Source: Comamonas serinivorans
GTDB lineage: Bacteria; Pseudomonadota; Gammaproteobacteria; Burkholderiales; Burkholderiaceae_C
Reading direction: 5' to 3'
Length of the DNA stretch: 64,000 nucleotides
Assembly (NCBI RefSeq): GCF_002158865.1
Contig: NZ_CP021455.1
Location: 2,232,001-2,296,000 of the forward strand
Shown here: positions 43,186 through 51,063 of the stretch, in pieces
Layout: every line of letters starts with the position of its first letter
Numbering within the stretch: the first letter of the stretch is position 1
Translations under genes and position numbers: made by a program
Notes under the pieces: model-generated
Told to the model about the DNA's origin: nothing
Database searches by the model: none
The model's input: only the letters and a program-made list of their open reading frames with translations

Positions 43186-44451
43186 TCAACCGCCGCGGCG
43201 CATCATGTCGAAGAATTCCGAGTTGTTCTTCGTGGCCTTCATGCTTTTCAGCACCATTTCCATGGCTTCGATTTCATCCATGTTGTAGATGAATTGCCGG
43301 ATGATGCGCGTTTTTTGCAGGATTTCCGGGGCCAGCAGCAGTTCTTCGCGGCGCGTTCCCGAGCGGTTGAGCTGAATCGACGGGAACACCCGCTTTTCAT
43401 ACAGCCGGCGGTCCAGGTGCAGTTCGCTGTTGCCCGTGCCTTTGAATTCCTCAAAGATCACCTCGTCCATCTTGCTGCCGGTGTCGATCAGGGCCGTGGC
43501 GATGATGGTCAGCGAGCCGCCTTCCTCGACGTTGCGGGCCGCACCCAGGAAACGCTTGGGCCGCTGCAGGGCATTGGCATCCACACCGCCGGTCAACACC
43601 TTGCCCGAGGACGGCACCACGTTGTTGTAGGCGCGGGCCAGACGGGTGATGGAGTCGAGCAGGATGACGACGTCCTTCTTGAGTTCGACCAGGCGCTTGG
43701 CGCGCTCGATCACCATTTCAGCCACGTGCACGTGACGGGCCGCAGGTTCGTCGAACGTGGAGGCGATGACTTCGCCCTTGACCGAGCGCTGCATTTCCGT
43801 CACTTCTTCAGGGCGCTCGTCCACCAGCAGCACCATCATGTGGCTGTCGGGGTAGTTGGCGCTGATGGCGTGGGCAATGCTCTGCATCATCACGGTCTTG
43901 CCGCTCTTGGGTGGCGCAACGATCAGCGCGCGCTGGCCTTTGCCGATGGGCGCGATGATGTCGATGATGCGGCCGGTGATGTTCTCTTCACCTTTGAAGC
44001 TCTCGCGTTCCAGGCGCATTTGTTCCTTGGGGAACAGCGGCGTCAGGTTCTCGAACATGATCTTGTGCTTGTTCTGCTCGGGCGGCAGGCCGTTGACCTT
44101 GTCGAGCTTGGTCAAGGCAAAGTAGCGCTCACCGTCTTTGGGGATGCGCACTTCCCCTTCGATCATGTCGCCGGTGTGCAGGTTGAAGCGCCGCACCTGG
44201 CTGGGCGAGATGTAAATGTCGTCGGTGCTGGCCGTATAACTGGTGTCGGGGCTGCGCAAAAAGCCAAACCCATCGGGCAGGATTTCCAGCACCCCATCGG
44301 CAAACACCTGCTCGCCAGCCTTGGCGCGCTTTTTGATGATGGCAAACATCAATTCCTGTTTGCGCATGCGCCCTGTGTTTTCGATTTCCAGGGCTTCGGC
44401 TTGCTTGGTCACTTCGGACACGTGCAAGGCCTTGAGTTCGTTCAAATGCAT
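43186..44451 (-). CDS. rho: Transcription termination factor Rho
   Basis: 421 residues, the standard size. N-terminal Rho_N (MHLNELKALHVSEVTKQAEALEIENTGRMRKQELMF, in parts), the OB fold GVLEILPDGFGFLRS, and the hexameric ATPase with P-loop APPKSGKTVMMQ, MVLLVDERPEEVTEMQRSV and the Q/R-loop LDSITRLARAYN. It ends RRGG like other betaproteobacterial Rho proteins. It terminates untranslated transcripts. It lies 255 bp downstream of trxA, the classic trxA-rho order. Confidence 0.97.
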   Translation of the reverse strand: MHLNELKALHVSEVTKQAEALEIENTGRMRKQELMFAIIKKRAKAGEQVFADGVLEILPDGFGFLRSPDTSYTASTDDIYISPSQVRRFNLHTGDMIEGEVRIPKDGERYFALTKLDKVNGLPPEQNKHKIMFENLTPLFPKEQMRLERESFKGEENITGRIIDIIAPIGKGQRALIVAPPKSGKTVMMQSIAHAISANYPDSHMMVLLVDERPEEVTEMQRSVKGEVIASTFDEPAARHVHVAEMVIERAKRLVELKKDVVILLDSITRLARAYNNVVPSSGKVLTGGVDANALQRPKRFLGAARNVEEGGSLTIIATALIDTGSKMDEVIFEEFKGTGNSELHLDRRLYEKRVFPSIQLNRSGTRREELLLAPEILQKTRIIRQFIYNMDEIEAMEMVLKSMKATKNNSEFFDMMRRGG

Positions 44452-44678
44452 GGGGAATTCCGCTTGATTGCACGCGTACGGTCAATCCCGAAAGGGCATT
44501 GCCGCGTAGGACTTCAATGGAAGAGGACCCGATCCGACCTGTCGGCGGTGGGTGAAAAGAAATGGGAATCTGGGTGAAGGTGAAGGGGTTTTGCTGGGCC
44601 CGCTGTGTTCACGCGTTCACAAATCTGCCGCAGATTATCGCATGCGGCGCGCGCAGAGTTTGAGGTCTGAGATGAGAA

Positions 44679-44701
44679 ATCGGCGCCTTGTGGGCGCCGA
44701 T
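44679..44701 (-). terminator. Hairpin after trxA
   Basis: Perfect 9-bp arms 44679-44687 and 44693-44701 with a 5-base loop, 5 bases after the trxA stop; only TTTC follows on the minus strand, so termination may be partial and let transcription reach rho. Confidence 0.6.
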
Positions 44702-44706
44702 GGGAA

Positions 44707-45024
44707 TCACTGCTGGGCGAAGGCCGCCAGTTGCGACTTGGTTTGGGCGCCGACCTTGGCGGCCACCAGGGCGCCGTCCTTGAACAGCATGAACGTGGGG
44801 ACGCCGCGCACGTTGAAGCGCGCAGGCACGGCGCGGTTGTCGTCGATGTTCAACTTTGCAACCTGCACCTTGCCGTCCAGGTCGCTGGCCAGTTCTTCGA
44901 TGGCAGGTTCCATGGCCTTGCAGGGGCCGCACCATTCTGCCCAATAGTCCACCAGCACAGGCTTGTCGGACTGCAAGACTTCGGCTTCGAAGTTGGCATC
45001 GGTCAGGGTTTTGATCATGGTCAT
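44707..45024 (-). CDS. trxA: Thioredoxin
   Basis: 105 residues, typical of Trx1. The active site WCGPCK is in DYWAEWCGPCKAMEPAIEEL, and the cis-Pro loop is VRGVPTFMLFKDG. It reduces disulfides and would serve MsrB in this same window. Start may be ATG 45024 (MTMIKTL) or 45018 (MIKTL); no clear ribosome site separates them. It lies between ffs and rho, all leftward. Confidence 0.96.
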   Translation of the reverse strand: MTMIKTLTDANFEAEVLQSDKPVLVDYWAEWCGPCKAMEPAIEELASDLDGKVQVAKLNIDDNRAVPARFNVRGVPTFMLFKDGALVAAKVGAQTKSQLAAFAQQ

Positions 45025-45178
45025 GACAATGTGGGGAGAGGATCCCGAGGCGCGGAGCGCACCTCAATAAACAAGCGGAACTGACATTGTCGCCACATTG
45101 GGCGCGAGATGTTCAGGGCTGGTTTGAATTGTTTCTATCGCGGAGATAGGGAGCTGGATCGCTGAAAGAGGGGGTGAC

Positions 45179-45266
45179 GAGCCTTGACCCCGGCACTGGT
45201 TCCACAGTTAGGGCTGCTTGGTTCCCCACCTGACCCGGTTGGCCGCTTCTCCATGCGGGAAGGCCC
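45179..45266 (-). ncRNA. ffs: 4.5S signal recognition particle RNA
   Basis: On the minus strand the helix-8 signature is present: GGTCAGGTGGGGAACC followed by AAGCAGCC, i.e. the symmetric loop CAGG/AGCAG around a GGAA tetraloop closed by a TGG/CCA stem. The termini GGGCCTT (45266-45260) and AAGGCTC (45185-45179) pair end to end. About 88 nt, fitting the short Gram-negative SRP RNA. Ends are set from this pairing and may be off by a few bases. Confidence 0.9.
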
Positions 45267-45274
45267 GTCAGCCG

Positions 45275-45535
45275 CTATTGTAACGCCATGGCGGAGAGGC
45301 GTCGGCTCGCTTCCATGGTGCCGAAGCTCAGGCACAGGACATGACGGGCATCGCGTTGCACCTGTTCCAGCTCTGGGCCGCACATGTCGGGGTTGGCGCA
45401 GAGCTGCTGCAGCAATCGGCTGGCCCGCGGATGGCAGCAATCGGCCAGGGCTTCCAGCAGGGCGGAGATCTCGGGGCCGGCGCATTCTTTCGCGTCGTCG
45501 ATGGGCATCACAGGTGGGTCGAGGTGCTGCAACAT
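45275..45535 (-). CDS. Small Cys-containing hypothetical protein upstream of ffs
   Basis: 86 residues: DDAKECAGPEISALLEALADCCHPRASRLLQQL and CANPDMCGPELEQVQRDARHVL read as an all-helical protein with five Cys. I do not recognise the family. It shares its strand with ffs and trxA and its stop overlaps the ffs -10 region. There is no strong ribosome site; an internal ATG at 45508 is possible. Amino acid composition looks coding, but the frame could be chance in such GC-rich DNA. Confidence 0.5.
   Translation of the reverse strand: MLQHLDPPVMPIDDAKECAGPEISALLEALADCCHPRASRLLQQLCANPDMCGPELEQVQRDARHVLCLSFGTMEASRRLSAMALQ
45277..45282 (-). promoter_or_regulatory. -10 box of ffs
   Basis: TACAAT on the minus strand, about 11-16 bases ahead of the paired 5' end of the RNA. 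Confidence 0.6.
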
Positions 45536-45769
45536 GGGCGATTCAAAGGGTGGTCAAGGCGATGGGACGCCTTGAGGCGCAGGCGAGCGCCAAAAAACAA
45601 CGGGCATTTGATGACAAATGTCTGGAGTGCGCAGCCTAATGTGTTCAAAGTAATACCTTTCACTGAATTTTGTGGCAATTACGCGTCACTCTCGCGCCTC
45701 AAGCCGCCGACCGCCCCGATGGCCGCCGGCACGAGCAGGGCGTTCTCGGCATTCCTTAGAATGCGCGCC

Positions 45770-48202
45770 ATGTCTTATCTGGTCCTGGCCCGCAAATATC
45801 GCCCGCGCAACTTCCGCGAAATGGTGGGGCAGGCCCATGTGGTGACGGCACTGGGTAACGCGCTGGTGCAAAAGCGCCTGCACCACGCTTACCTGTTCAC
45901 GGGCACGCGAGGTGTGGGCAAGACCACGGTGTCGCGCATCCTGGCCAAGTCGCTCAACTGCGTGGGCGTGGATGGGCAGGGCGACATCACGGCCGAACCG
46001 TGTGGCGTGTGCGAGGCCTGCCGCGCCATCGATGCGGGCAATTTCGTCGATTACACCGAGCTGGACGCGGCCTCGAACCGGGGCGTGGACGAGGTGCAGC
46101 AGCTGCTCGAACAGGCTGTTTACAAGCCGGTGCAGGGCCGCTTCAAGGTCTTCATGATCGACGAAGTGCACATGCTGACGAACACGGCCTTCAACGCCAT
46201 GTTGAAGACGCTGGAGGAGCCGCCCGAGTACCTGAAATTCGTGCTGGCGACGACCGACCCGCAAAAGGTGCCGGTCACCGTGCTCAGCCGCTGTCTGCAG
46301 TTCAACCTGCGGCCCATGGCCCCCGAAACGGTGCGCGAGCACCTGGCGGCCGTGCTGGGCAACGAACAGATCCAGGCCGAGCCAGGGGCGCTGACGCTGC
46401 TGTCACGCGCAGCGCGGGGTTCGATGCGCGACGCGCTGTCGCTCACCGACCAGGCAATTGCCTTTGGCGCCGGCCAGGTCCAGGAAGCGACGGTGCGGCA
46501 GATGCTGGGCGCCGTCGATCGTCAGCAGGTGTTCGCCATCATCGAGGCCTTGGCGGCGGGCGATGGTCAGGCGGTCGTGGGGCTGGTCGAACAGGCCCGG
46601 GCCGTGGGGCTGAATGCCGGCAGCCTGCTCGAGGACATGGCCCAGGTGTTGCAGCACATGGCGGTGGCTCAGACCGTGCGCACGGCCGAGCCGCCCGCCG
46701 ATGCCGATCCGGATCAGCGCATGGAGCACCAGCTGGCGCAACAGATGGCGCGGGATGAAACGCAGCTGCTCTACAGCATCTGCATCCATGGCCGAGCCGA
46801 ACTGGGTTTGGCGCCCGACGAGTATGCGGGCCTGACCATGGTGTTGCTCCGGCTTCTGGCCTTCCAGCCAGAAGGGGCTGAAAAAAAAACGCCTGAATCC
46901 GGGCGCCTGACCAAGCAGGCGCTGCCTGCCGAGGCGTCCGCGTCGTCTGCTGGCCGCGCGCCAGGGGCCACCGCGCCGCCGGCGGTGGTGCAGGGGCTCG
47001 CACCGGCACCTGTCCCGGCTGCGGCACCGACGTTGGCCAAGCCCGTGGCAACGTCGGCGGCGGCTGCCATGCCGGTGCGCGTGCCGCCCGCGGCGCCGCT
47101 TGTCGTTGGCGACAGGGGGCAGTCCGGATCGACAGGGCCCAGCATGCCGGTTGATGTGGTGGTCGGGCGGAGTATGGTGCAATCTCCGTTGATGCAACAA
47201 ACGAGAGTGCTCGATACCCCTTATATTTCGGTTGCATTGGACGGGCAGGGCGCTGCTCCCACGCCGGATTCGATGGCGTCGCAACCGCCCGAGGTGCCGC
47301 ACCCCGTTCCAGACCGGGCCGAGCCCCCGCCCGTGGAGCAGGCTGCCCAGACGCCCCCGTGGCGCGAGGCTGCGGCGCCGGTAGTGCCGGTAGTGCCGCC
47401 GGGTCACGCGGTGCCCGAGATCGCCACGCTGCGGCCTGAGCAGGCCCACGAGCTGGACGAACACCGTGCGCCGGAGCCAGCGCCGCTCGCCATCGCAGCA
47501 ACGGTCGAGCTGGACCAGCCATCGACGTCCCTCGATGATGAGCAGGACGACCTGGGCCCGCCGTCAATGCCCCCCTGGGACGAGCTGGTGGAGCTGGATG
47601 CGGCACCGCCCGTGATGGCGCCGGCAGCCAAGCCGCTTGCGCCGGGTGCTGGGGCCGCGCTGCAAGCCTTGCCGGTGCGCGATGCGCCGCAGGGCGGCAC
47701 CCCCGACCCGCTGCCTGCGGACGACGCGCCGCACCCGGTGCTGTCTGTGCCGGTGGCCCGCGCGTCGCGCGACGAGGTGCCCACGGGCCAGGCCAAGGCA
47801 TTGCCGCCGCTGGTGCCCACCGAAGAGGGCAAGTTCTGGCACCGCGTGGTGGCTGGCTTGGTGGGCCAGGAGGCCATCAACGGGTTCGTGCGCGAGCTGG
47901 CGTTGCAGTCACAGCTGCTGCAGCGCGATGCGGATGCCTGGCATCTGGCGTGTGCCTCGGGCCTGCTGGGCAGCGCCAACACGGTGGAGCGCCTGCAGGC
48001 CGCGCTGGTGGCAGCCGGCCATGCCGTGCAGTTGAAGGTCAGGCAGGCCGAGGTTTCCGACACGCCGTCGCTGCGCAATCAGCATGCGCAGGCCAGGCGG
48101 CTGAACGCCGCGCGCGCGCTGCTCGAGGCCGATCCGTTCGTGCAGGCGCTGCAGCGCGACTTCGCGGCGACAATCATCGATCACAGCGTCAAGCCCTTGT
48201 GA
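45770..48202 (+). CDS. dnaX: DNA polymerase III subunits tau and gamma
   Basis: 810 residues for tau. The clamp-loader ATPase is complete: MSYLVLARKYRPRNFREMVGQ, P-loop TGTRGVGKTTVSR, zinc ligands CGVCEAC, MIDEVHML and the SRC motif VLSRCLQF. After about residue 370 comes a long Pro/Ala linker, then a C-terminal domain (about 680-810) that contacts the alpha subunit and helicase. At codons 371-374 a slippery A-run and hairpin should also give a 375-residue gamma protein. Palindrome copy 14 lies inside the linker. ATG 45770 is the family start. dnaX-ybaB-recR is the usual order. Confidence 0.96.
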   Translation: MSYLVLARKYRPRNFREMVGQAHVVTALGNALVQKRLHHAYLFTGTRGVGKTTVSRILAKSLNCVGVDGQGDITAEPCGVCEACRAIDAGNFVDYTELDAASNRGVDEVQQLLEQAVYKPVQGRFKVFMIDEVHMLTNTAFNAMLKTLEEPPEYLKFVLATTDPQKVPVTVLSRCLQFNLRPMAPETVREHLAAVLGNEQIQAEPGALTLLSRAARGSMRDALSLTDQAIAFGAGQVQEATVRQMLGAVDRQQVFAIIEALAAGDGQAVVGLVEQARAVGLNAGSLLEDMAQVLQHMAVAQTVRTAEPPADADPDQRMEHQLAQQMARDETQLLYSICIHGRAELGLAPDEYAGLTMVLLRLLAFQPEGAEKKTPESGRLTKQALPAEASASSAGRAPGATAPPAVVQGLAPAPVPAAAPTLAKPVATSAAAAMPVRVPPAAPLVVGDRGQSGSTGPSMPVDVVVGRSMVQSPLMQQTRVLDTPYISVALDGQGAAPTPDSMASQPPEVPHPVPDRAEPPPVEQAAQTPPWREAAAPVVPVVPPGHAVPEIATLRPEQAHELDEHRAPEPAPLAIAATVELDQPSTSLDDEQDDLGPPSMPPWDELVELDAAPPVMAPAAKPLAPGAGAALQALPVRDAPQGGTPDPLPADDAPHPVLSVPVARASRDEVPTGQAKALPPLVPTEEGKFWHRVVAGLVGQEAINGFVRELALQSQLLQRDADAWHLACASGLLGSANTVERLQAALVAAGHAVQLKVRQAEVSDTPSLRNQHAQARRLNAARALLEADPFVQALQRDFAATIIDHSVKPL
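46871..46922 (+). promoter_or_regulatory. Programmed -1 frameshift signal in dnaX
   Basis: A GAAGGGG Shine-Dalgarno-like element (46871-46877), nine As (46881-46889) and a 7-bp stem with 6-base loop (46903-46909 with 46916-46922). After a -1 slip the frame reads AAC GCC TGA and stops at 46894-46896. Confidence 0.8.
47172..47217. repeat. 46-bp bipartite palindrome, copy 14 of 18, inside dnaX
   Basis: GTAT/ATAC ends with left core TCTCCGTT and right core shifted by one base (AAACGAGA). It codes in frame for about 15 residues of the tau linker (around residues 468-483). Confidence 0.75.
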
Positions 48203-48244
48203 GCGGACGCGCAACGCTTTTCATTGCAATCGAAGGACCCACCC

Positions 48245-48577
48245 ATGTTCAACAAAGGACAACTCGCCGGCCTGATGAAGCAGGCACAGGCCATGCAGGA
48301 CAACCTGAAGAAGGCTCAGGATGAACTCGCCCACATCGAGGTCGAAGGCGAAGCCGGCGCCGGCATGGTCAAGGTGCTGATGACCTGCAAGCACGACGTC
48401 AAGCGCGTGACCATCGACCCCAGCCTGCTGGCCGAAGACAAGGACATGCTGGAAGACCTGGTGGCTGCAGCGTTCAATGCCGCGGTGCGCAAGGCGGAAG
48501 ACACCTCCAGCGAAAAGATGGGCAAGATCACCGCCGGCATGCCGGGCCTGCCCGGGGGCATGAAGTTCCCGTTCTGA
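48245..48577 (+). CDS. ybaB: YbaB/EbfC nucleoid-associated protein
   Basis: 110 residues. MFNKGQLAGLMKQAQAMQDNLKKAQDEL is the family N-terminus and ASSEKM-like TSSEKMGKITAGMPGLPGGMKFPF the family end. The dimer binds DNA as tweezers and is encoded between dnaX and recR in most proteobacteria. ATG 48245 has AAGGA 8 bases upstream. Confidence 0.95.
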   Translation: MFNKGQLAGLMKQAQAMQDNLKKAQDELAHIEVEGEAGAGMVKVLMTCKHDVKRVTIDPSLLAEDKDMLEDLVAAAFNAAVRKAEDTSSEKMGKITAGMPGLPGGMKFPF

Positions 48578-48600
48578 TAGGTGTGCGCACACCTTATGGA

Positions 48601-48646
48601 GTATGGGTTGGAAGCCGTTTGATGATGAACGGCCACTGGTTCATAC
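48601..48646. repeat. 46-bp bipartite palindrome, copy 15 of 18
   Basis: GAGTAT and ATACTG ends, cores AAGCCGTT and AACGGCCA. It lies 23 bp after ybaB and directly beside the pepP-like remnant. Confidence 0.85.
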
Positions 48647-48679
48647 TGCCCAATGTGGGCTGCGCATGCACCTGGTCCA

Positions 48680-48779
48680 GACCGACTGCACGGGCTTCGG
48701 TCACCACGGCGGCGTCTTCGATGCGGATGCCGATGTGGTGGAAAGTCTCGGACACATCGGGCCCGGGGCGCACTGTGCA
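48680..48779 (-). pseudogene. C-terminal fragment of a PepP-like M24 aminopeptidase
   Basis: The minus strand reads CTVRPGPDVSETFHH then IGIRIEDAAVVTEARAV. This follows the C-terminal region of Xaa-Pro aminopeptidases, where the pattern is TVEPGLYV...FxxIGIRIEDDxVVT with the metal-binding Glu in RIED. Only about 33 residues are left and no other part of the gene is nearby. It lies between ybaB and recR, where no peptidase gene belongs, so it is probably a relic of an insertion or a former gene. Short length keeps this tentative. Confidence 0.5.
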
Positions 48780-48794
48780 CAGATACCCTTTCGC

Positions 48795-49385
48795 ATGAAC
48801 GACACCGGCTCGCTCGATCACCTCATCGAAGCCCTGCGGCGCCTGCCTGGCGTGGGGGTCAAGTCGGCTGCGCGCATGGCGTTTCACCTGTTGCAGCACG
48901 ACCGCGAGGGCGCGCGCGTGCTGGCTCAGGCGCTGGATGCGGCGGTGGATCGCATGGGCCATTGCAAGCTCTGCCACACCTTCACCGAGGACGAGGTGTG
49001 TGCGACCTGCCGCGACCCGCGCCGTGATCCTGGGCTGCTGTGCGTGGTGGAGACGCCCGCCGATCAGGCGGCGGTGGAACGCACTGCGGCCTTCAGGGGC
49101 CGCTACTTCGTGCTCATGGGGCGCATCAGCCCGCTCGACGGGGTGGGGCCGAACGAGATCGGCGTGCATCAGCTGCTGACGCGCGCCACCGATGGGCTGG
49201 TGCACGAGGTGGTGATGGCCACCAATTTCACCGCCGAAGGCGAAGTGACCGCCCACCTGCTGGGCACGGCGTTGCGCGAGCGCGGGCTCAAGGTCACGCG
49301 CCTGGCGCGCGGGGTGCCCGCCGGCAGCGAGCTGGAGTATGTGGACCTGAGCACCATCGCGCACGCCCTGGTCGATCGGCGCTGA
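48795..49385 (+). CDS. recR: Recombination protein RecR
   Basis: 196 residues. Helix-hairpin-helix at LIEALRRLPGVGVKSAARMAFHLL, zinc finger CKLCHTFTEDEVCATC, and a Toprim domain with CVVETPADQAAVERT and MGRISPLDGVGPNEIG, then ATNFTAEGEVTAHLL. It acts with RecF and RecO in gap repair. ATG 48795 (MNDTGSLDHLI) is the family start. Confidence 0.95.
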   Translation: MNDTGSLDHLIEALRRLPGVGVKSAARMAFHLLQHDREGARVLAQALDAAVDRMGHCKLCHTFTEDEVCATCRDPRRDPGLLCVVETPADQAAVERTAAFRGRYFVLMGRISPLDGVGPNEIGVHQLLTRATDGLVHEVVMATNFTAEGEVTAHLLGTALRERGLKVTRLARGVPAGSELEYVDLSTIAHALVDRR

Positions 49386-49980
49386 GCAGCGCCTGAGGCG
49401 CACTTGCGCTGTCCTTGACCCTGGCTGTCCAAGTCGCGGATGTGCTGCATCTGGGTCCCTGGCCATTTGAGCCGTGCCATGCCTTCCGCGAAGGTGAAAT
49501 CCGCTGGCGGCTGGCCCAAGCACGTACCCGTCGCATGCCCAGACGTCGCCGCTGTCAGTGGCCCGGTGGATGGAGCTGGGCGCCCGATCAGCCAAGCGCG
49601 GACGGCGCGCCTGCCGGGCAAGGCGTGCGCTGCAGGTGAACTCTATGATGAGAATCATTTTCATTTAAAAGTTTGTCGACACCATGACTCAGGGCCTGAT
49701 GTGGCTGTTGTTGGCGGGCGGGGCGTGGGTGCTGGCCAGGTCGCGCGAGCCCGGCGTTTTGCGCGGTTGGCTCATTGGCCGGCGGGTCGCTCATGCGCGT
49801 GCTCCCAAGCTCGAAAGCCAGTCCACAGACGCAGGCTGCCGGGTATCGCACGGCCATGCCGGCTGGGCGCTGCCTGTCGGGGATCCTCATTCCTGAATCG
49901 CCGTAGGCCGCTGCAACCGGGAAAACCTGCGCGGGATGCCACCGATGTGGTCTGCACCCCCATGCCGTAGCGTGTCGGCC
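49386..49980. other. 595-bp gap with an orphan Fur box and a doubtful 70-codon frame
   Basis: The Fur box at 49647-49665 is followed by an ATG at 49684 opening a 70-codon frame that begins with a hydrophobic stretch (GLMWLLLAGGAWVLA) but then loses any recognisable character. It has no ribosome site. It may be the remnant of an iron-uptake gene. Confidence 0.45.
49647..49665. promoter_or_regulatory. Orphan Fur box
   Basis: GATGAGAATCATTTTCATT matches the Fur consensus with a clear GAGAAT...ATTTTC dyad. No intact iron gene follows on either strand. Confidence 0.75.
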
Positions 49981-51048
49981 ATGCCGCTTGCTTTGCCCCC
50001 CATACCCCTCCGTCGTCGGCGCGTGCTGCAGTGGCTCGCGGCCTCGGGCGCGGGGTGGGCCATGCCGGCGCTGGCGCAGGACGGGGTGGCACCCCGGCTG
50101 AGCGCCACCACCGGCTTGCGCGTGGTGGTGCCTGGCCTGCATGCCACCCAGGCCTTTCCGCTGTGGTGCGCCGACCGCTTTAGTCACCTCGCCCAGCAGG
50201 GCTTGCTTGTGCGCTGGAGCGACGAGGCCACCGATGCGCTGGCGCTGCAAAAACTGCAGCGCGGCGAGGCCGATCTTGCGGTGGTCGGTCTGCCGTCGCT
50301 GCTGACGGGCGCCACCGACGGCCCTGGCCCTTGGCGTGTGCTGATGCAACTGTGGCGCTCGCCCCAGTCGGTACTGCTGGTGTCGCGTCGGGCGGTGGAG
50401 CGCTACCTGGCCCCGACGCAATTGAGCGGCTTGCGCATCGGCATCGGCGCGCCCGGTGCGGCTGCCAGCCACACCGCCTGGGCGGTGTTGCACAAGGGCG
50501 GGGTGACGACGCAGGCCGTGAACTGGGTGAGCCTGGGGGCGCAAGAAGGGGCGCTGTCAGCCCTGGCCCACATGCAGGTGGATGCGCTGGTTGCCCAAGA
50601 CCCGGTGGTGAACCTGCTGGAGCGCGACTTTCCGGTGCAGATTGCCGCCGATACCCGCACGCTGCAAGGGTCCCGCGCACTGTTTGGGGGGGATTACGGG
50701 GGCACGTGCCTGGTGGCGCGCACGGCGTGGCTCGGTGCCAACCCCCAGCCGGCGCAGGCCCTGGTGCTGGCTCTGGCGCGGGCGCTGAAATGGCTGCAGA
50801 CGGCACAGACCAGCGACCTGGCCAAGGTGCTGCCCGCGCAGCTGGGCGTGGGCAAGCAGGCCGACCACATCCTGGCGTTCGAGAAGGCGCGTGGCGCGCT
50901 GTCGGTCGATGGCGCGTTGCGGCCGGACGACCTCGTGGCCACCTTGGCGGTGATGGATCGCCTGCAGATCACGCCCGTCGAAGGCGACTGGCGGCGCGCC
51001 CTGGCACCCCAGTGGATCGAACAGGCGCGGGGACAGTTGGCCGGCTGA
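49981..51048 (+). CDS. Orphan ABC-type substrate-binding protein (SsuA/TauA/NMT1-like)
   Basis: 355 residues. The N-terminus has twin arginines (PLRRRRVLQWLAASGAGWAMPALAQ), so export may go by Tat. The mature part has the periplasmic-binding fold of the nitrate/sulfonate/thiamin-precursor group: VPGLHATQAFPLWCADR, LQRGEADLAVVGLPSLL, LSGLRIGIGAPGAAASHTAW and HMQVDALVAQDPVVNLLER. No permease or ATPase gene is next to it. The ligand cannot be inferred. ATG 49981 is chosen over an upstream frame start at 49936. Confidence 0.8.
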   Translation: MPLALPPIPLRRRRVLQWLAASGAGWAMPALAQDGVAPRLSATTGLRVVVPGLHATQAFPLWCADRFSHLAQQGLLVRWSDEATDALALQKLQRGEADLAVVGLPSLLTGATDGPGPWRVLMQLWRSPQSVLLVSRRAVERYLAPTQLSGLRIGIGAPGAAASHTAWAVLHKGGVTTQAVNWVSLGAQEGALSALAHMQVDALVAQDPVVNLLERDFPVQIAADTRTLQGSRALFGGDYGGTCLVARTAWLGANPQPAQALVLALARALKWLQTAQTSDLAKVLPAQLGVGKQADHILAFEKARGALSVDGALRPDDLVATLAVMDRLQITPVEGDWRRALAPQWIEQARGQLAG

Positions 51049-51063
51049 GGCGCCCGTCCCGCA

